A program made the position numbers and the translations under genes. Below the pieces are notes generated by a model, which had not been told where the DNA came from, did not search any database, and worked only from the letters and a program-made list of their open reading frames with translations. From Antitrichia curtipendula (lineage: Eukaryota > Streptophyta > Bryopsida > Hypnales > Leucodontaceae): DNA of 64,000 nt. Each line of letters begins with the position of its first letter. The stretch's first letter is position 1. Positions 36,409 through 50,600 of the stretch are shown in pieces. The stretch is taken from NCBI GenBank assembly GCA_951230915.1, contig OX579642.1, positions 372,001 through 436,000 on the forward strand. The letters run 5' to 3'.

Positions 36409-36682
36409 AAGGTAGGTACACCCAAATGTGCCACTAACCTTAAAGCGCCATCTTTAGTCTGTGTACATCTCCAAAATCAATTCTATACCTATGTGGAAGA
36501 AACCATTTTAGAACCAAATTTTGTTCCTTAATAACTTTTGCATATAGTATCCAAATGCCACGTTCTTTGGTGAGTTGGAACCTCCTTTCACTTGCCAACA
36601 AGAACATATGAAAATTTGGCCAGACTAATAATAATAACTAAGCTCAGTAGCAAGAAGTGGCGGTTTTGGATGTATCCACCTT
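36409..36682 (+). mobile_element. Family C MITE-like element, copy 2
   Basis: It starts AAGGTAGGTACACCCAAATG, and the complement of its end reads AAGGTGGATACATCCAAAAC. The interior matches the complement of copy 1 (GAACCAAATTTTGTTCC and GGAACCTCC blocks). It is non-coding. Confidence 0.6.
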
Positions 36683-36701
36683 AGAACCAATAACTTAAGG
36701 T

Positions 36702-37075
36702 AGAAACACCCAATAGCGTCCATGTACCTAATCTTTGTTCCTAGATGGACATTAAACCGCCCCTAGACTTCCATTGAATGGTCTTTGACATGTGTCCTAA
36801 AGTTTTCTCCTCTCTTCACTGTGATTGGATAAGTGCTGAGTTTGTCAAAATTCAGATTTAGGTCCACCTACAAGATGGTTCCAGTGGTCTAGGGGACTGC
36901 AACTTTGAAAATTCATAGAAAATACATGCCAAGTCCGAAAAATCTATTTTTAAAAATTTTAAGTTCATGATTTTCTCTCGCTAACACCACAAAAATATTA
37001 ATTTTTTGAAATGGTGCCTCCAAGTATGCTGAATCCCTTGTTTTGACGGTTTTGGGTGCTTCCACAGTACTACAG
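36702..37075. repeat. Possible distant relative of family C
   Basis: It starts AAGGTAGAAACACCCAATAG, and the complement of the end near 37065 reads CTGTGGAAGCACCCAAAACC. The ends resemble family C but the interior does not. Confidence 0.4.
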
Positions 37076-37109
37076 TAGATGCTTCACACACAAAAGTACT
37101 CTGAAAGAA

Positions 37110-37440
37110 TTGCAATTCCGGACTTGGTACTGTACATGACTGCAAGTCAACAGCCATTGATTGTCATGCAAAGGACATCCGTAACCGTCCTGCAGAGCCC
37201 GAACTGCAATCAGAGACATGAATTCATTAGAGTACCATCAGGGTTTGGGAAATTTTGGGAGCTCCGCCAGTTCATTTCCTAACTTCCTCCTTCCACAAAA
37301 ATGGACCGTTTTTTTTTCAATGGTCAGCAATTGCTTGCACCCTCTCAAGGTCTGCAAAATCCACCAGTAAATTTCCTGCAATATCAATTCCTCACCGGCC
37401 AATTTCCTTCAAACTCAAACTGAAAGTACTAAGGTAAAAT
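37110..37440 (+). repeat. Family D dispersed repeat, copy 1
   Basis: Blocks such as GTTTGGGAAATTTTGGGAG, TTCATTTCCT, a T run followed by CAATGGTCA, and CAATTTCCTTCAAA recur in the same order at 44850-45130. No ends are clear. Confidence 0.5.
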
Positions 37441-40400
37441 AGCCCATCATGGTCATAATTGCTAGTTTGTCTTCATGCCATGGCTGGATATTTTTAAATA
37501 AAATTCCCACAGACAAGTGTGAGAAAGAGCAAGAGCAATTGAAATTATATTTTTTCAACAAACTATGAATTTGCTATGTTTTTTTGAAGTATTATGCCCA
37601 AAAGAATTCAAAGACTATCCCAAAACCAACATGCAACTATATCCATAATGCGCATCTTACTCTTCTAAAGCAATCACAATTAGCACTGAAATAGCTAGGT
37701 GTTCCTAATGAGGTTACTAATTATTTCATTAGTATTAGATAAGACATTGATTAAGGCCCCAAATCCCATAAACTGAGAAAAGACATCTTGGGGTCATTCC
37801 TTAGGTTTCCACCATGGATCATTTGACCATGATGGGTTGTTGTACCTTAATGAATAATACATCCTTGGTTTAGGCGTAGATCCTTCTTGCATTGATGTAC
37901 TAATTTTTTGTAAGCCAATTGAATTTCAAAAGGTTCGATTTGAATTCACCAAATTGCATTTGATGGTTACAACTTTGGGGGCTTGTATCTCTTTCATCTA
38001 GTGTTCGTTTTCAATAAAATTGATTGGGTTACGTTTCCCTTAAAGTCTAGTTATTGTGGTAAAGCTATCATATCAATTCAAATTGTTTTGAATGTTTGGG
38101 AGCAATTCAAAGTTCAAAATCCCAACATTTTTGGATTACAACTAATTTTGGCAGCTTGTTCTTCTTCATACAATATCTGTTTCTAATAAATGTTTTTGGA
38201 AAAGTTTGCATACTAAGAAGCATTTTAGTAGAAAGAGGTTCAACCTCATATGGTGTTTTTTTAACTTTTCTTGCTATTTTTTGACATTTCAAAGTCATTT
38301 TGCAGATACAATGAGTCAATTGAATGATATTTTCTTTCATCAATGCTAGTTTTGAATCACTTTATAATTTGATTTTTTTCATTTGAGTACATTTAGAAAT
38401 CAAATTTCACATCCAAAAATGTTCCTAGGAAAATTTCAGCATCCTTTTTCAACATTAAAACATTAAATCTTGCAATCTATGTGGCCAAATGACTCCAAAT
38501 TTGCTTCACATCATCTACAACATGTACACTACGAGATTGTATGGTTGAGATTTTTTTACCTCAGTGACATTTTGGACCATAACACTTCAAAAGCAATGAT
38601 GTTTTTAAACCCCAAAAGGCCCTAGGCTTTGAACTCAAGGATTAATGGATGATTGTCAAGGATCTATATATTGAAACTCCAAGTGATATCTCCTCTTTGT
38701 TCTTTAGAGTTTTTGATGGTTCAAATTTTGCTTCTTTTTTTGAATTTTTTTCCTTCCACTTAAGTGTTTTTCTTGGAATTTGTTGAATTGATCTATTTCT
38801 AAATGTTTTGATCCAATTCATACAAAGATTGGAGCCTTCATTTCATTTTGTATGATGATCTTTGAATTTTGCCACTTCCTTTGCAACCATTAGATGTTCA
38901 AGTTTAGGTAAAGGCAAAGGCCATTATTGCATAGGCCATGAGATTTCTCCGTGTATTCATGGTTTGAATACACATGCCTAGTTTAGTCAATGGATGTAAA
39001 AGGCTTATGTTTAAAGCTCTAAAATGGCCTTCTAGCTCTTTGTAGTTTTTGATTGTCAAAACTTTGTTTTGTTTTTGCTTTTTAAATTTCGTCTTTCATT
39101 ATTGTTAAGCAAGGCTTTTTCTTAATGTTTTGCTCTTCATGGCTGCCAATTTTGTATGAGCCAAGCAATTTAGGGCAATGCATTGAGTTGGTGACTATTG
39201 CAAGACATTATTCCTTGTCAACAATTTGCTTCAACGGCTAGGTCCTCCACCCTTATAAAAATACCTACCCTCCAAAATTGGTATCTTGTCCACCACATTT
39301 GGGTATCTTGTCCCATCCAAGTATTAGCACTAATTATAATCTCATGGCACCTAAAATCCACCAAATATTGAAAGGACGCGGTTAAAATGTCCATCAATTT
39401 TTGGGGGGTAGTGGTTGATTTCCAAATTCTTTCTAATTTTATATCCTTTCTTTTCAAAATGCAAACATTTTTTTCCTAATTCCACCAACTAATTTTGAAC
39501 TATCCATAGTCACTACAACAATTTTTTCAGAAAATGTCTAGATTTGGATGATGTGTTGGTTGGTATTGGGACCAAAATTAAAATGATAGAATTAGGTTGT
39601 GAACAAAAATGTATTAATCTACCTTAATTCATAGGGTTGCATGAAAAGCCAATGAGGACAATGAAATCCTTAGTTGCTCATTTCATTACTATATTGTATC
39701 TAATCATACAAAATACTAGATGTCCTATATGATATTCCACTAAAAGCTCTCCAATACAAAGATGGGAAGATGGATGGTATCAAGATTTTGAAATGGAGGG
39801 GAAGCAGACCTCATTTTCTTTCACTGACTTTAAAAAAAATTGATCCAATGCAAAGCCAACAATCCAAACCTCAAATGGAATTTTTGGATTATTAAAAAAA
39901 ACTTAAGAAAAAGATTCTACATTAAAAAGACCTTTCATTACAAAAAGATATTTCATGTAAAAAAGGAGAGTTTCAATTTATGGCACACATAACAAAGCTT
40001 TAAAAGGTATGAAAATTATGACTTCTCCTATTGTGAACCAACATGTGGGCTTTTCATATTTTTTCAAATTGTTAGGCCAAGGATGGAAAATGGCGGGGCT
40101 AGGAATAAAGAGAGATTGATGCATTAGATGTTTTGTCAGCCTCTAACAGACTATTCTGGATTTGTTTCTCTTGCTGTGAACCACAGCAGCGCAGTCAAAT
40201 TATTAAAATTTTAAAATGATAATAAAAAATATATTTTTAAATAAATTATTAAGTTTTATATTATTTAAAAAATATTTTTAAATTAATAAATATTATTATC
40301 TAATGTGATAGTTTCCTAACTACGTCAACCTGCCAAAGTGGTACCATTTCCATATTCTCTATAATCCGGGAACTCAAGGTCTTCCAAAGGCCCTCCAAAA

Positions 40401-41470
40401 CATCTAGTGGCCAATTGCATTGGGAGTGGGTTTTTAGTGGCTCCATCATTTTGCTGTTGGCATGCTAATTCCTTGATTGGACTAGAGCTACTCTACAATA
40501 GAAGGTCCATAAAACACCATTTAACCTTGTACAACTAGCAAGAACAAAAAAAAAATCCTTAACTATGATGAATAGAAAGCTTTGCAAGGATAGAGAACAA
40601 CTATTTTTCATTTGATAATTTTTTTTGGACTCATCAAAAGTAATAGTATGCAAGTGTAGGCACCAAAAACTCCATGAATGTTGATTCCCAAAATATGAAT
40701 TGTTGTGTAACATATTTTAGCAATTTCTGCTCCTTTCTCATTATCTGAATTTAAACCATATATATGATCTTTTTAGAATTAAAATAAACTATTTAAATAA
40801 AGCTTATAAGTCTTGTTTTCATTCCAGTTTGAAAATTTGAAAAATTCCTAAATTTGAATATTTATTTTAATTTGGATGTGGGACCTATTACTATCGGATA
40901 CCAGTTTTAAAATGATACAATAAATAAAAATTGTACCATGGTGCTTTATACTATAATATACTCCTGTGGAAAAAAATTATATTTTTAAAATATATTTTGT
41001 ATTTGATATGTTTTTTTTTTAAATTCAAAAATTTAGAGTAATTCCAAACTTTCACAAAAAACTGAAATTTTTACAACTTATAGAAAACATGTAATCACAT
41101 CTTTGGAAAATAAATACAATAGACTTCATTCATAGATAGGTGCAAAATAAGAGTAATTAAAAAGAGGAACTTTGAAGTTTGAAAAAGTGATCATAGGTCC
41201 ATTGTTTCAAGGTTCAAAGCTAATTGCATATTGGAGAAGCTAAATTCCTTGAAATATTTTTTAGTAAATTTTTCTAGAAAAATATTTAAAGTTGTCATCT
41301 AATTCAAGTTGTTTCATTTTTTAAGAGCTTTACGAAATTAGTTATGAAATTTTGAAGTTGTAATGCAATGGTCACTAAAAGCCTCCACTTCCTTAAAATG
41401 CACCCTATTTGTACATTAATAGTGCATTGAAGTGAAAGAAAAATGTACCTTTGCATTAAAAAAAGGCTTT
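37441..41470. other. AT-rich spacer with a decayed family A remnant, no gene
   Basis: The stretch 38390-38640 keeps family A words (TCTTGCAATCTATGTGG, and an end like AAACCCCAAAAGG) but no clean termini. The rest shows no gene or element I can support. A run near 40200-40310 is almost pure A/T. Confidence 0.4.
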
Positions 41471-41474
41471 TAGA

Positions 41475-41666
41475 GCATATGCCATATTTAACTACTTCTA
41501 GACTTTTGAAAGTCTAGAATCAATAATGGTCATTGGGAGATCCCACGATGGTCATCAGGAGATCTATACAAACATTGGGAGATTTCACAATGTTATTACC
41601 CCGCGATCTTCGGATGTTTAGTCCAAAATTCATTGCTTAGTCCAGAAGTAGTTATATGTGGCATGC
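41475..41666. mobile_element. Short MITE-like element
   Basis: The left end, GCATATGCCATATTTAACTA followed by CTTCTAGACT, matches the complement of the right end (GCATGCCACATATAACTACT followed by TCTGGACT). The element is about 190 bp and non-coding. No target duplication is clear. Confidence 0.55.
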
Positions 41667-42324
41667 ACGGGCTATTTTTGTTCTTCCTACTTTGAGACCA
41701 GTGATATTCCTACAATAAATTTAGAAAATAAAATTGTATTTCAATACTTCATTAAGGTGAATAGCACTCCAAAAATGCCGCCAACTTTTTTTGCCCCTAC
41801 TAGATGAGTGGTCCAAAAGATAAATCTTTTTGGTAGAATTTTTATATATCATCCTTGAGAGGTAAGTAACCCAAGTTGTTTCATAGTTTTCTCATACTCA
41901 CTCATTATTTTAAAATAGCCATGTCAATTCAGTGACAAAATTTAAAATGTAGAAACTTGAACTCCTTTCTCCTGTGAATAGACATGACATTTGTACAATA
42001 ATGCAAAAATAATGGCAACAAAAATATAACGAAAAGTCTCACTTTTGCATAAAGTCAAAATATTGAGAATGCTAGAACTAGTAAGCTGAGCAGTTAGGAG
42101 AGAAAAAAAATATTTCACCTTGAACAAAGACCTAAAAGTCATTGACTTACAACAATTGGAATGAGGATAATGAGATGAAGTATGAACATTAAATTCTCCA
42201 CCCCACCCACCCACCCCAAAAAATAGTAGATTCATCAATGGATGAAATTATTCATGATAAGATGTACATTTGGAGATGTAAACTAATTATAATTGATTAT
42301 AATGAGTATATAAGCAAAGATTGC
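41667..42324. other. AT-rich spacer, no gene
   Basis: Nothing supportable is seen in this stretch. Confidence 0.4.
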
Positions 42325-42328
42325 TTAA

Positions 42329-43168
42329 CCCCTAAGTTTCCATTGGTCCTAATAGGAACAAAATAGATTTCAAGTAGGCTACTACCATCTCATTTTTATA
42401 TATTTTAAATTAAGGATTTTTTAAGATATAAAAATGCATTGCCTTTCTAAAAATATAATTTTAAATTTTAGTTGGTTCATTAGTTAGTTTAGTTAGTTAT
42501 TCATTATAGATTAATATTTTTTTTTATTTGGAAAGTTTTGATTCATTCCATTTGGATTAGTCATGTGAAAGTTGTGGACCATCTTATTTTGCGTCCAACC
42601 AAAACATCTTCTTGAGAAAATAATGTATTGGATTTGTTTTGGAATTCAATTTCTAAAGTTTTCAAAAATAATTTTCTTACAAGGTGTATTATGCTTGCTT
42701 TAACAATCTCACCTTTGGAATTAGTGTAATTCAATTTCATCTTAAGCTATCAATGATTTATTTTTTCCTTCAATCTTGTATTTGTGTCTACTTAATAAGT
42801 TTTAAAGAATGAAAATCAAGTTGTTATTGGAAAAAAAAATTCTAGACTTTTCAACTCAATTCTCCAACATAAATTTTTTTATTTCAATATTAATATTGAA
42901 AAACTTTTTAGCTAAAAAGATTCGAGTCAAATAATCTAGTCACACAAGGAGCAAAAACAAACAATTTTTTTATATTTCAAACACAAATATCTTGCAATGT
43001 ATGTAGTCAAATTTTTTGAAATTTGTTCCACACATTTTTACACTAGTCTAGTGCAAGATTTTATGTTTGAATATTGAAAGAATTTATTTTTGAAGGTTTT
43101 AGCTCTTTGCAATGGATATGACAATTTTGAGTGGGCTTTGGTGAAAAAAGGCCTTCGGACATTAGGGA
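42329..43168. mobile_element. Family A element, old full-length copy
   Basis: It starts CCCCTAAG after TTAA (42325-42328) and ends near CATTAGGGA before TTAA (43169-43172). Internal words of the family (ATCTTGCAATGTATG and a leading TTCCA block) are still visible. The 840-bp copy has diverged strongly. Confidence 0.5.
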
Positions 43169-43172
43169 TTAA

Positions 43173-44845
43173 AAATAGATATTTCCAAATGAAGGGTTCT
43201 ATACTAGAGTTAGAAGTCCGCATTTAAATGACACATGCACTAGAGTTACATGGCTTGATGACAATAAGTGTACTATACAATGCATTGGAGTTAGAGTGAT
43301 CCGAGATAATGACAAGTCTAGAATTAAACAACATCTAGATGATGACAAGATGTTGGAATTTGGAGTTAAACAATTCCAAATGCATTGGAAGTAAGATGTG
43401 AAGTGAAATGCATCGGAAGTTAGAATACTTGTAAGTATGAGTAGGACTTTGACTTTTATTAGTAGAAAATTCTAAACAAAACCAAAATACAAATGTAGAA
43501 ATCCTATTGTAAATTAAGAATTGATAGTCTTCTATTATGTTAGATGAAGCTATGGGGTGAAAAGATAATCTCTTAGATTCTATTGTTCTTCTATGGTGGA
43601 TGGTTTGACCTCATGTGAAAGTCTTCTTTGCTTGAATTGATAATTTTTGTGTTATTGTTGAAAGCAAGTTGTGGTTTGAAGATTGAATTCTAGTTGTGAC
43701 CTTATAGGATGTGAAATTTTTATAATAATAGTAACGTAAAATCTTAAAGATTCATAAATATTTATTCTAAAAATGAAAAAAAACTAATGACATCTTTAAA
43801 AAATCCATTTAAAAGAGGTTAGAAACAAAAAATGACTGCAATTTGTGAACCTACACAAGAAATTTGGCAAATAATTGTCATATAGATCTATTAAAGTAAC
43901 CAACTATTGAAAGGGGCCAAAGACTTGCAATGTTACTATACCAAAAATTGACTATATTAGCTCTAATCCACTACATGCATATAAGGAAAAACAATGAAGA
44001 TTTTTTGTGCATTCATAAATTTTTATGAAATGAAATGTAAGTGGTTGAGTAAATTTTGGAGGTATTATGAATTACTTCCAAAGTTTCAAAGTTGAAGGTT
44101 ATTAAGGCCATAATGTTACTAAAGTATATTCCAAATCCATTCAGTGCGTTCTATAAAAGACATTATAGTATCATAGCTTTGTACAAGAAAGAAGTTCAAA
44201 TAAAGATCTACCAAAAACTGTCCTTCTATGAAACCACCACTTCTACAATATCATAAATGGACCCATTCAGTTTAAGTATTAAGGTGTATTTATCTAAAGT
44301 ATCCAATCAATTCTTCATAACTAACAAAACAATTGACTAATTACTATAAAAAATGGCTTTATGCAACTAAAAATATATAATTTATGTTTGTCTTTTTTCC
44401 TATGATATTTCAAGCACATAATCTTCTAACTTAATTTGTTGAATGAAAATTTTTCAAATCTTATTTAACATTCCTAGAATTCTATAGTTATAGAATTTCT
44501 ATAACAATACATTACAATTCTACTTGGAATAAGTTAATTCTTAAGAAAGTGGGTCTCAACATGTATTGGTTATAAAACATTTCTCATTTTTTGTTTGGCC
44601 TTATAATTTATTGACTTTCAAGTCACTATATCCATAACCCTATGCTTACAATTATATTTGGCATGAATAATTCTCCCTTGTCAGTAGAGAGGATAAAAGA
44701 CTAATTTTTTGCCACTATAGATGTAAGTTTGTTGAATAGCTAGAACTCTTGGTCTTTGAAGGTACACAGCTACAAGTCAACAATACATTTGATGAAAACT
44801 CTCCACCAAAGTGCTAGTCTTTGCATTCTCATGAGAGGTTTACAA
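43173..44845. other. AT-rich spacer, no gene
   Basis: I see no gene. The stretch 43240-43430 repeats GCATTGGAGTTAGA-like words a few times. Confidence 0.4.
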
Positions 44846-44849
44846 GTCA

Positions 44850-45190
44850 TTCCAACCAAAATATAACACTCCAACTAATTGGGGAATCACAGACAAAGAC
44901 ATTCTAATCTAATCTCTCAAATCCTAAATAGTGTTTGGAAAATTTTGGAGGTCTTTCATCTCATTTCCTCATACAATAATGGACCCCCTTTTTTTTTTTT
45001 TTTTCCAATAGTCAATGATTGCATCTTCTCAATCCCAAAAATATTGGTTTATTTTTTGTAATATCAATTTATCACAAGCTAATTTCCTCCAAATTGAAAT
45101 TAGCACTAGCTAAATTATTAGATTCCTTTATGGTAATAAAAGTAAAAATTCCAAATTCCAAATTGAAAGTACTAATTAATATTGTATCCT
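44850..45190 (+). repeat. Family D dispersed repeat, copy 2
   Basis: It shares the block order of 37110-37440 (GTTTGGAAAATTTTGGAGG, TCATTTCCTCA, a long T run, CAATATCAATT, AATTTCCTCCAAA). The 17-base T run at about 44990 is the longest homopolymer I noticed. Confidence 0.45.
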
Positions 45191-46920
45191 CGGCATAAAT
45201 TGAACCTGGTATAACCCTTCATCATTTGAAAGCCAAGGATCCTTTCAACTCATCTAAAATGGAGTTCAGAATAGTAATGAAAAGTTTGCATGAAATCAAA
45301 AGAGTTTAGGAATCAAAGTTTTCACCTTCTTCAAATGATTATTTTGTTGCCCCAATAAGATATTGCTTAGGATTGGTATATAAAAAAAATGCTTATAGGA
45401 TAAATGCTTAAGGACATTAGGACACAATATACAACTGGCTATATCTTTCCCCCTAAAGGAAAAAGGATTAATTATTTGAAAACCGACCAATTTAACTAGT
45501 TATAATTTGAAAATTATAATTCAGTTGAGGCCATATTCATATCGCTAGAATCAATGTAAAATATTGTATCTATAGATCCAACCAAAGAATTTGAAAAAAT
45601 AAAGTCACCATATTACCAACTTAAATTTTGCCAATAGAAATGTGACCCAATTTAGGCCTCTTGGCTTGATTTTAACCCGTAAATGCCTAAGCAACTAAAT
45701 ATGGTCACTCCAAAATTTTAGGCTCATTTTGGTGTAGGCAGCTAAATTCTTTTGACTAGTTTAAAATTTTCTACGAACAATTTTGAGGGTTAACTATTGA
45801 CTATTGAAAGTTTTTATTTTCACTGAAAAAGGTAAATATTTGCTTTTTGAGAGGTTCTCAAAGAGTCAAAGGCATATATGTACCATTAGTGGCTTGTAAA
45901 TTTTACTTGTTTTCCCGACTTTTAGCAAAGCTTAACAATTTCACTTGATTTAAGATCTAAGAAATTATACTTACCTATTTGCTTTGAAAATGGTCCCAAT
46001 GGAAAGAATAAAGTTTTCTCATGATTTTCACCGTTGAAAATTTAAATATGCAACTGTTGATTTGGAGTTATTTGTGAATTCTACTTATAGAAAAAATGCA
46101 TTTCAACAATTGCAAGGTGGATTGTGTAATGAGTTTGATAGCTTTTTATGTAAAATTCATTTTTTTGAAAGTTCATTTTAATGTGCTAATACTATTTGGT
46201 AGTTCATGTCACTTCCAATCCCAAAAAACTTTTATGTGCAAATTTCTGAAACATTATGGGGAAGAGCAACATACTAAGAATTAAAAATGTACGTTTCTCT
46301 TGTTATAATCTTACAACTCTTATGCAATTTCACTCTCAAAATTGGTTTGCACACTAATAAGCAAGTTTTTAAAACATCTATATGGTTAGATTTTGAAAAA
46401 AAAACAATTTGCTTCATTGGAGATAACTATAAACCCATGCTCTATTTTCATAGTCAAACACACTTGAAAAGGCTTAAGCATTTAGGGGCTAAAGAGGCTA
46501 AAGGTTCAAGTTCAAACTCTATCTGGATTTTTGCAAGAGCTCAAATAAATTGTCACAACATGAATTAAATGCATTACAAAAGTCACAAATCAAAACCATA
46601 TAATTGCACAAGCATTTTCAATATGCATTTCACCGTATTACCCAAATCCTTTAAAACCGCCCAAATTGAATCCCTAGTTCAATACTCTATCCCATAAAGT
46701 TGATACTCATGACCTTGCCTTGACCATGACCATGTATTAACCAATGAATATTATCCTACGACAGTTGAAATCCACTTATGTGTTGAAAGGAGGCAAGTAA
46801 AGTGTCCTCCAATTTAAAGGGGGCACCAGTTAATTTCCATCCCTATCAATTTCCTTCCAGTTTTGCGAACAAAATGCAACTGGTTTTTGCCGATCATCGA
46901 CCCCTAGTGAATCCTGTGCA
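45191..46920. other. AT-rich spacer, no gene
   Basis: I see no gene. Open frames at 46096-46284 and 46287-46568 are AT-driven and featureless. Confidence 0.4.
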
Positions 46921-46948
46921 TACAAAAAAACAATTGCTGCAATGAACT

Positions 46949-46954
46949 TTTATT
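46949..46954 (-). terminator. Likely poly(A) signal of PRP8
   Basis: AATAAA on the - strand lies about 700 bp after the PRP8 stop codon. A T-rich stretch follows it in the sense direction. It is the nearest canonical signal I noticed, and it fits a long 3' untranslated region. Confidence 0.5.
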
Positions 46955-47658
46955 GCATAAAGATCAAAGAACAAGACAAGCTGAATTCATGTATGTTTAT
47001 TCTGATCGTCAAAGCATGACATACATCAAAATCCATCACCAAATGCCCATTCGACAAAATCCTTGCAGTCTATACAAAAATCGCTGAAAGGCTACCTTGT
47101 ACCGAAGTTCCCAACGAAACAGGAGCTCTTTCTACTCGCATTCAACAGTCACCACCTAGACATATGTGTTTGTAGGCTACTCTAGTGATCGAGGTATGCT
47201 ACCGTAAGCAACACATGTTACTAGAGTTGCGCTTCTGCACGGTCTCTACAACGCCCCTTCCTCTAAAAGATACACCAACCTGCGGAGGTGCCGACTAACA
47301 AGAAGGTTTAACCTTCCAAACTTCAGAATCCTGCCAATGTTACAAATCCTTCGAGTACCTTGGGATCCAAATATGTGCTCCAGGAAAATCTTGGAAAGTC
47401 TCGCCAGCCTGGTGTATATCCTAAGAAGCAAGCAGTAGAGAAAAGCAGGCATAAACACAGCAGAATTTGAACACATCACGGGGAATACAAAAATGCTGTA
47501 TATTATACAAATTCCACTGCTTTCATCAAGCTCGAAAGGGATGGTCAGGTGCGAAGCTGCACCTACTAGAAAATCCCACAGTTGTTGCTCCTTACACCGC
47601 GGGCTTATAAATATGCCATATGCGATGGGCAGCACGATGGGTTAGCTACTGCAACTCA
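46955..47658 (-). other. Presumed 3' untranslated region of PRP8
   Basis: The base composition here is like the gene and unlike the AT-rich spacer beyond, so it is probably transcribed. A frame open for 129 codons (47635-47246) starts at a GTG, shows no domain, and is more likely untranslated sequence than a gene. Confidence 0.45.
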
Positions 47659-50600
47659 TTAGGTGAACACATCCTCCCGATCACCCTCTGCAGCGTCCTT
47701 CTCTTCCAGATTGCTGAACTCCAAAAAGTGTGTCGGCCTATGATCTTCGTGATAAAACTCCCTGGGAATTGAAAGCTTGATTCCATACTTCATTCCGACA
47801 GAGTGCTTCACGCCCATGAAGTTGTAATTCCATGGACCGTTATCTGGAACCTGATGAATCAACAATCACAGAAGTCAGTAGTCGCTCCAATGCTGGACAT
47901 TCAAATAAAAACGTTCCCTTACAGTTTGAAACAAACGAATCACATGCCAGAAAGACGAAATAAGAAATACACCATTTTCTAGAAGAAACAGAGAATTTAC
48001 CATGTAAAACCCAAGGAATCGATCACTCAGGAGCATCTGTACTTTCTCATAGTGCGTAGGCAAATAACCATGAGGGTTGCTGCCGCTGTCCTTGTTAGCA
48101 CGACCCCATTCATACCCTGTTGGTGTCAGCTTGTAAGCTGTCAACGAGCAAGATCCAGGAGTAAAGCTGCAGGTTAAGATGATGCACTTTTCACCATCCC
48201 ACTGCTTGTTGTTCTCCAGCACACGAGCATGACTAGTTAAATCTTGAGGCGAGAGCTGCGGGAGCTCATTCGGCTGAGTATGAAGCCAACCAAGAGGTTC
48301 AAGCTCATTCAAGAACTCGTGTTCAGGTAGACCAGCGGGAAGGTGGACCTGCTGATGTGTGCCCCACTGAGGAGGCATTACTATGCACCGAATCTCCTTC
48401 ACCTGTGGATTATCAGGAGGACTAACCCCGTACAAATACCCAGCAATCTGGGTCCTCAGATCGGCAATACAAATGAACTTCTTCAGAACGTTCTTTGGCA
48501 TGATGTAAGTGTATCCCGATTCCTGCATAACAAACAAACAGCCGCAACCACTCAGTCTAACAGAACATTGCGGCTCCGAAGAGGCAGTAGAGAAACATTA
48601 AAGAAATAAATAGGGAATGGAAATTAATCAATAATTATGTGTAAAATGCTGACCTTGATGTCATCCGAGTTGACATATATGTGGTTGACACGCAGATGGA
48701 GATTGGTGGCAGAGATAGCTCTCACTCGCCAATCTGTCTTAGAACCAAATGCCGCTTGCTCATAAGGACTCGACGTCGTTACAATCAATTCATCTCCGTG
48801 AACATTCGTTGTCTTCGTTGTGACTGCGGTCAACTGACTGGCCTCCTTTGCCTGTGCAAACAACAAATGTCAAGGAGTAAGCTATGACGTTAACGTTTCG
48901 ATCTACTCCCTAGAACTGAAACCTGAAATTGAAGATAACGCCATGACTATTAAAGAAGAATAAATAACAGAACGAAACACAAACCTGCTTCTCAATCTCA
49001 GCAATCTGCTGCCGTTGTTGCGACGGAGGAGTAATTTCAGCACCGAGGATGATGTCCCGAATCTCTGACTGTGTCAACGCAGACGTATTCACATTGTTTT
49101 TCTTCGCGTAGTCCGACAGTATCAAATCCCTCAAGGCAACTTCGACCTTCATCCACTGATCATCACTGAGGTTGGGCCAGATATGGTGCGGCTCTGTGAC
49201 AACTGTTTTGTCGGGCTTCAACAACATCTTCGCCTTCTCGTTGTTAACATGAAGAGCCCTAAGAATCAGGATGAGCCTCGAGAACGCAGTGTAGGACGAG
49301 ATCGTCTTCAACCAATCGTCGTAGATATTGAACAGGACCATCTGAGGCTCCGTTGCTTTCAGTATCAAATCGCCAAATTTCTCTATCTTCAGACAAGCTT
49401 GGAATGGCAACTGCAATTCACTACCTTTGATGACGATGTTGGGGAAATCCAGAAGATGGACCTCCAGAGGATCAAGCATTCCCTTTCGTGTCACAATGAT
49501 CTGCTTAGGTTGCTCTTCAACCGGAAGGGAACGTACCAAGGCAGCTACTTCTTCTGCTGTTTTCCACTTGGCCAATTGCCCCAGACGTTTCTGTCCTGCC
49601 CACACGCTGGTATGAATGACCTTCAAGAAAAGCTGTCCAGTCCTTGGATTGAAAATAAAAATGGCACCATTGATAGGCTTGGTGGTCAAATTTCCTTCGA
49701 ATGTCTTGTGTATGGTCACACGATACACATTAGTGTCATCGACGAACCAGATGATCTGGTTGCTAAAAAGCTCTCCATAATTTTGGGATGACAGATAAGG
49801 CTCAGTAGGTTCAGATGAATACAGCTGCAGCCCTTTTCTTACACGCTCCCTCAACACATACAGTGCCGGATTAGCCTTCATGATCTTGTTGATAGCCTGT
49901 GCAAAGAGCGGCTTGGAACCAGGGAACCAGTTGCCGAACGCAGCATGCAAATTGTAGGCTAAATCTAACCCAATCATCACCCCAGTGGGAGCTGGGTAGA
50001 TCGACATATTGTCAGTGGTATAATCCAAGAATTTGGCTCGAGTATACCGTTCGATATCATGAGAATCATAATCACCCCAACGCAACTGTACATCAATCCA
50101 GTACTTGTTGCTTGCCTTCTGATCAAAAACATCCTTCGATTCAGCAACAAGACTTGGCTTGCTCATAGGCCATTTGTAAGCAGCGAACAAAAGAATGTCT
50201 GCACAAGAGCTGTTCATTTTGTAACTCTTGCGTGGATGTATGGTTTCCTTCTGCACTGTTTCAATCTCCAGAGCATCGAGCTCCTGGTCTAGGACCTGGC
50301 AGAGATCCATCACCACACTTTCATGCACCTTCTGCCACAAATGAGCTCTGAAGATCTGAATGAGAGAAATCTTCAAGGTGGGAATCTTTCCGTGCATGAA
50401 GATGCCTGTCAGATCAAGTTGCACTTGAAAACCAACATACACGTTAGCTCGGTTAATGGTCGGGGACCACCAAAGTGTAAAACGCCGGTTGGGAATTTGA
50501 TTCAACCCGGAACGTTGAGCGTTTGTAAGCTTCTTGTACTTCATGGATTCTTCGAACCCTGACGCTTTCTCCCAGAAGAGACCCTCCCACGTAGGGAAGT

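Noticed and set aside
47246..47635. 129-codon frame just after PRP8
   Set aside because: It starts at GTG, has no domain and lies in the presumed 3' untranslated region.
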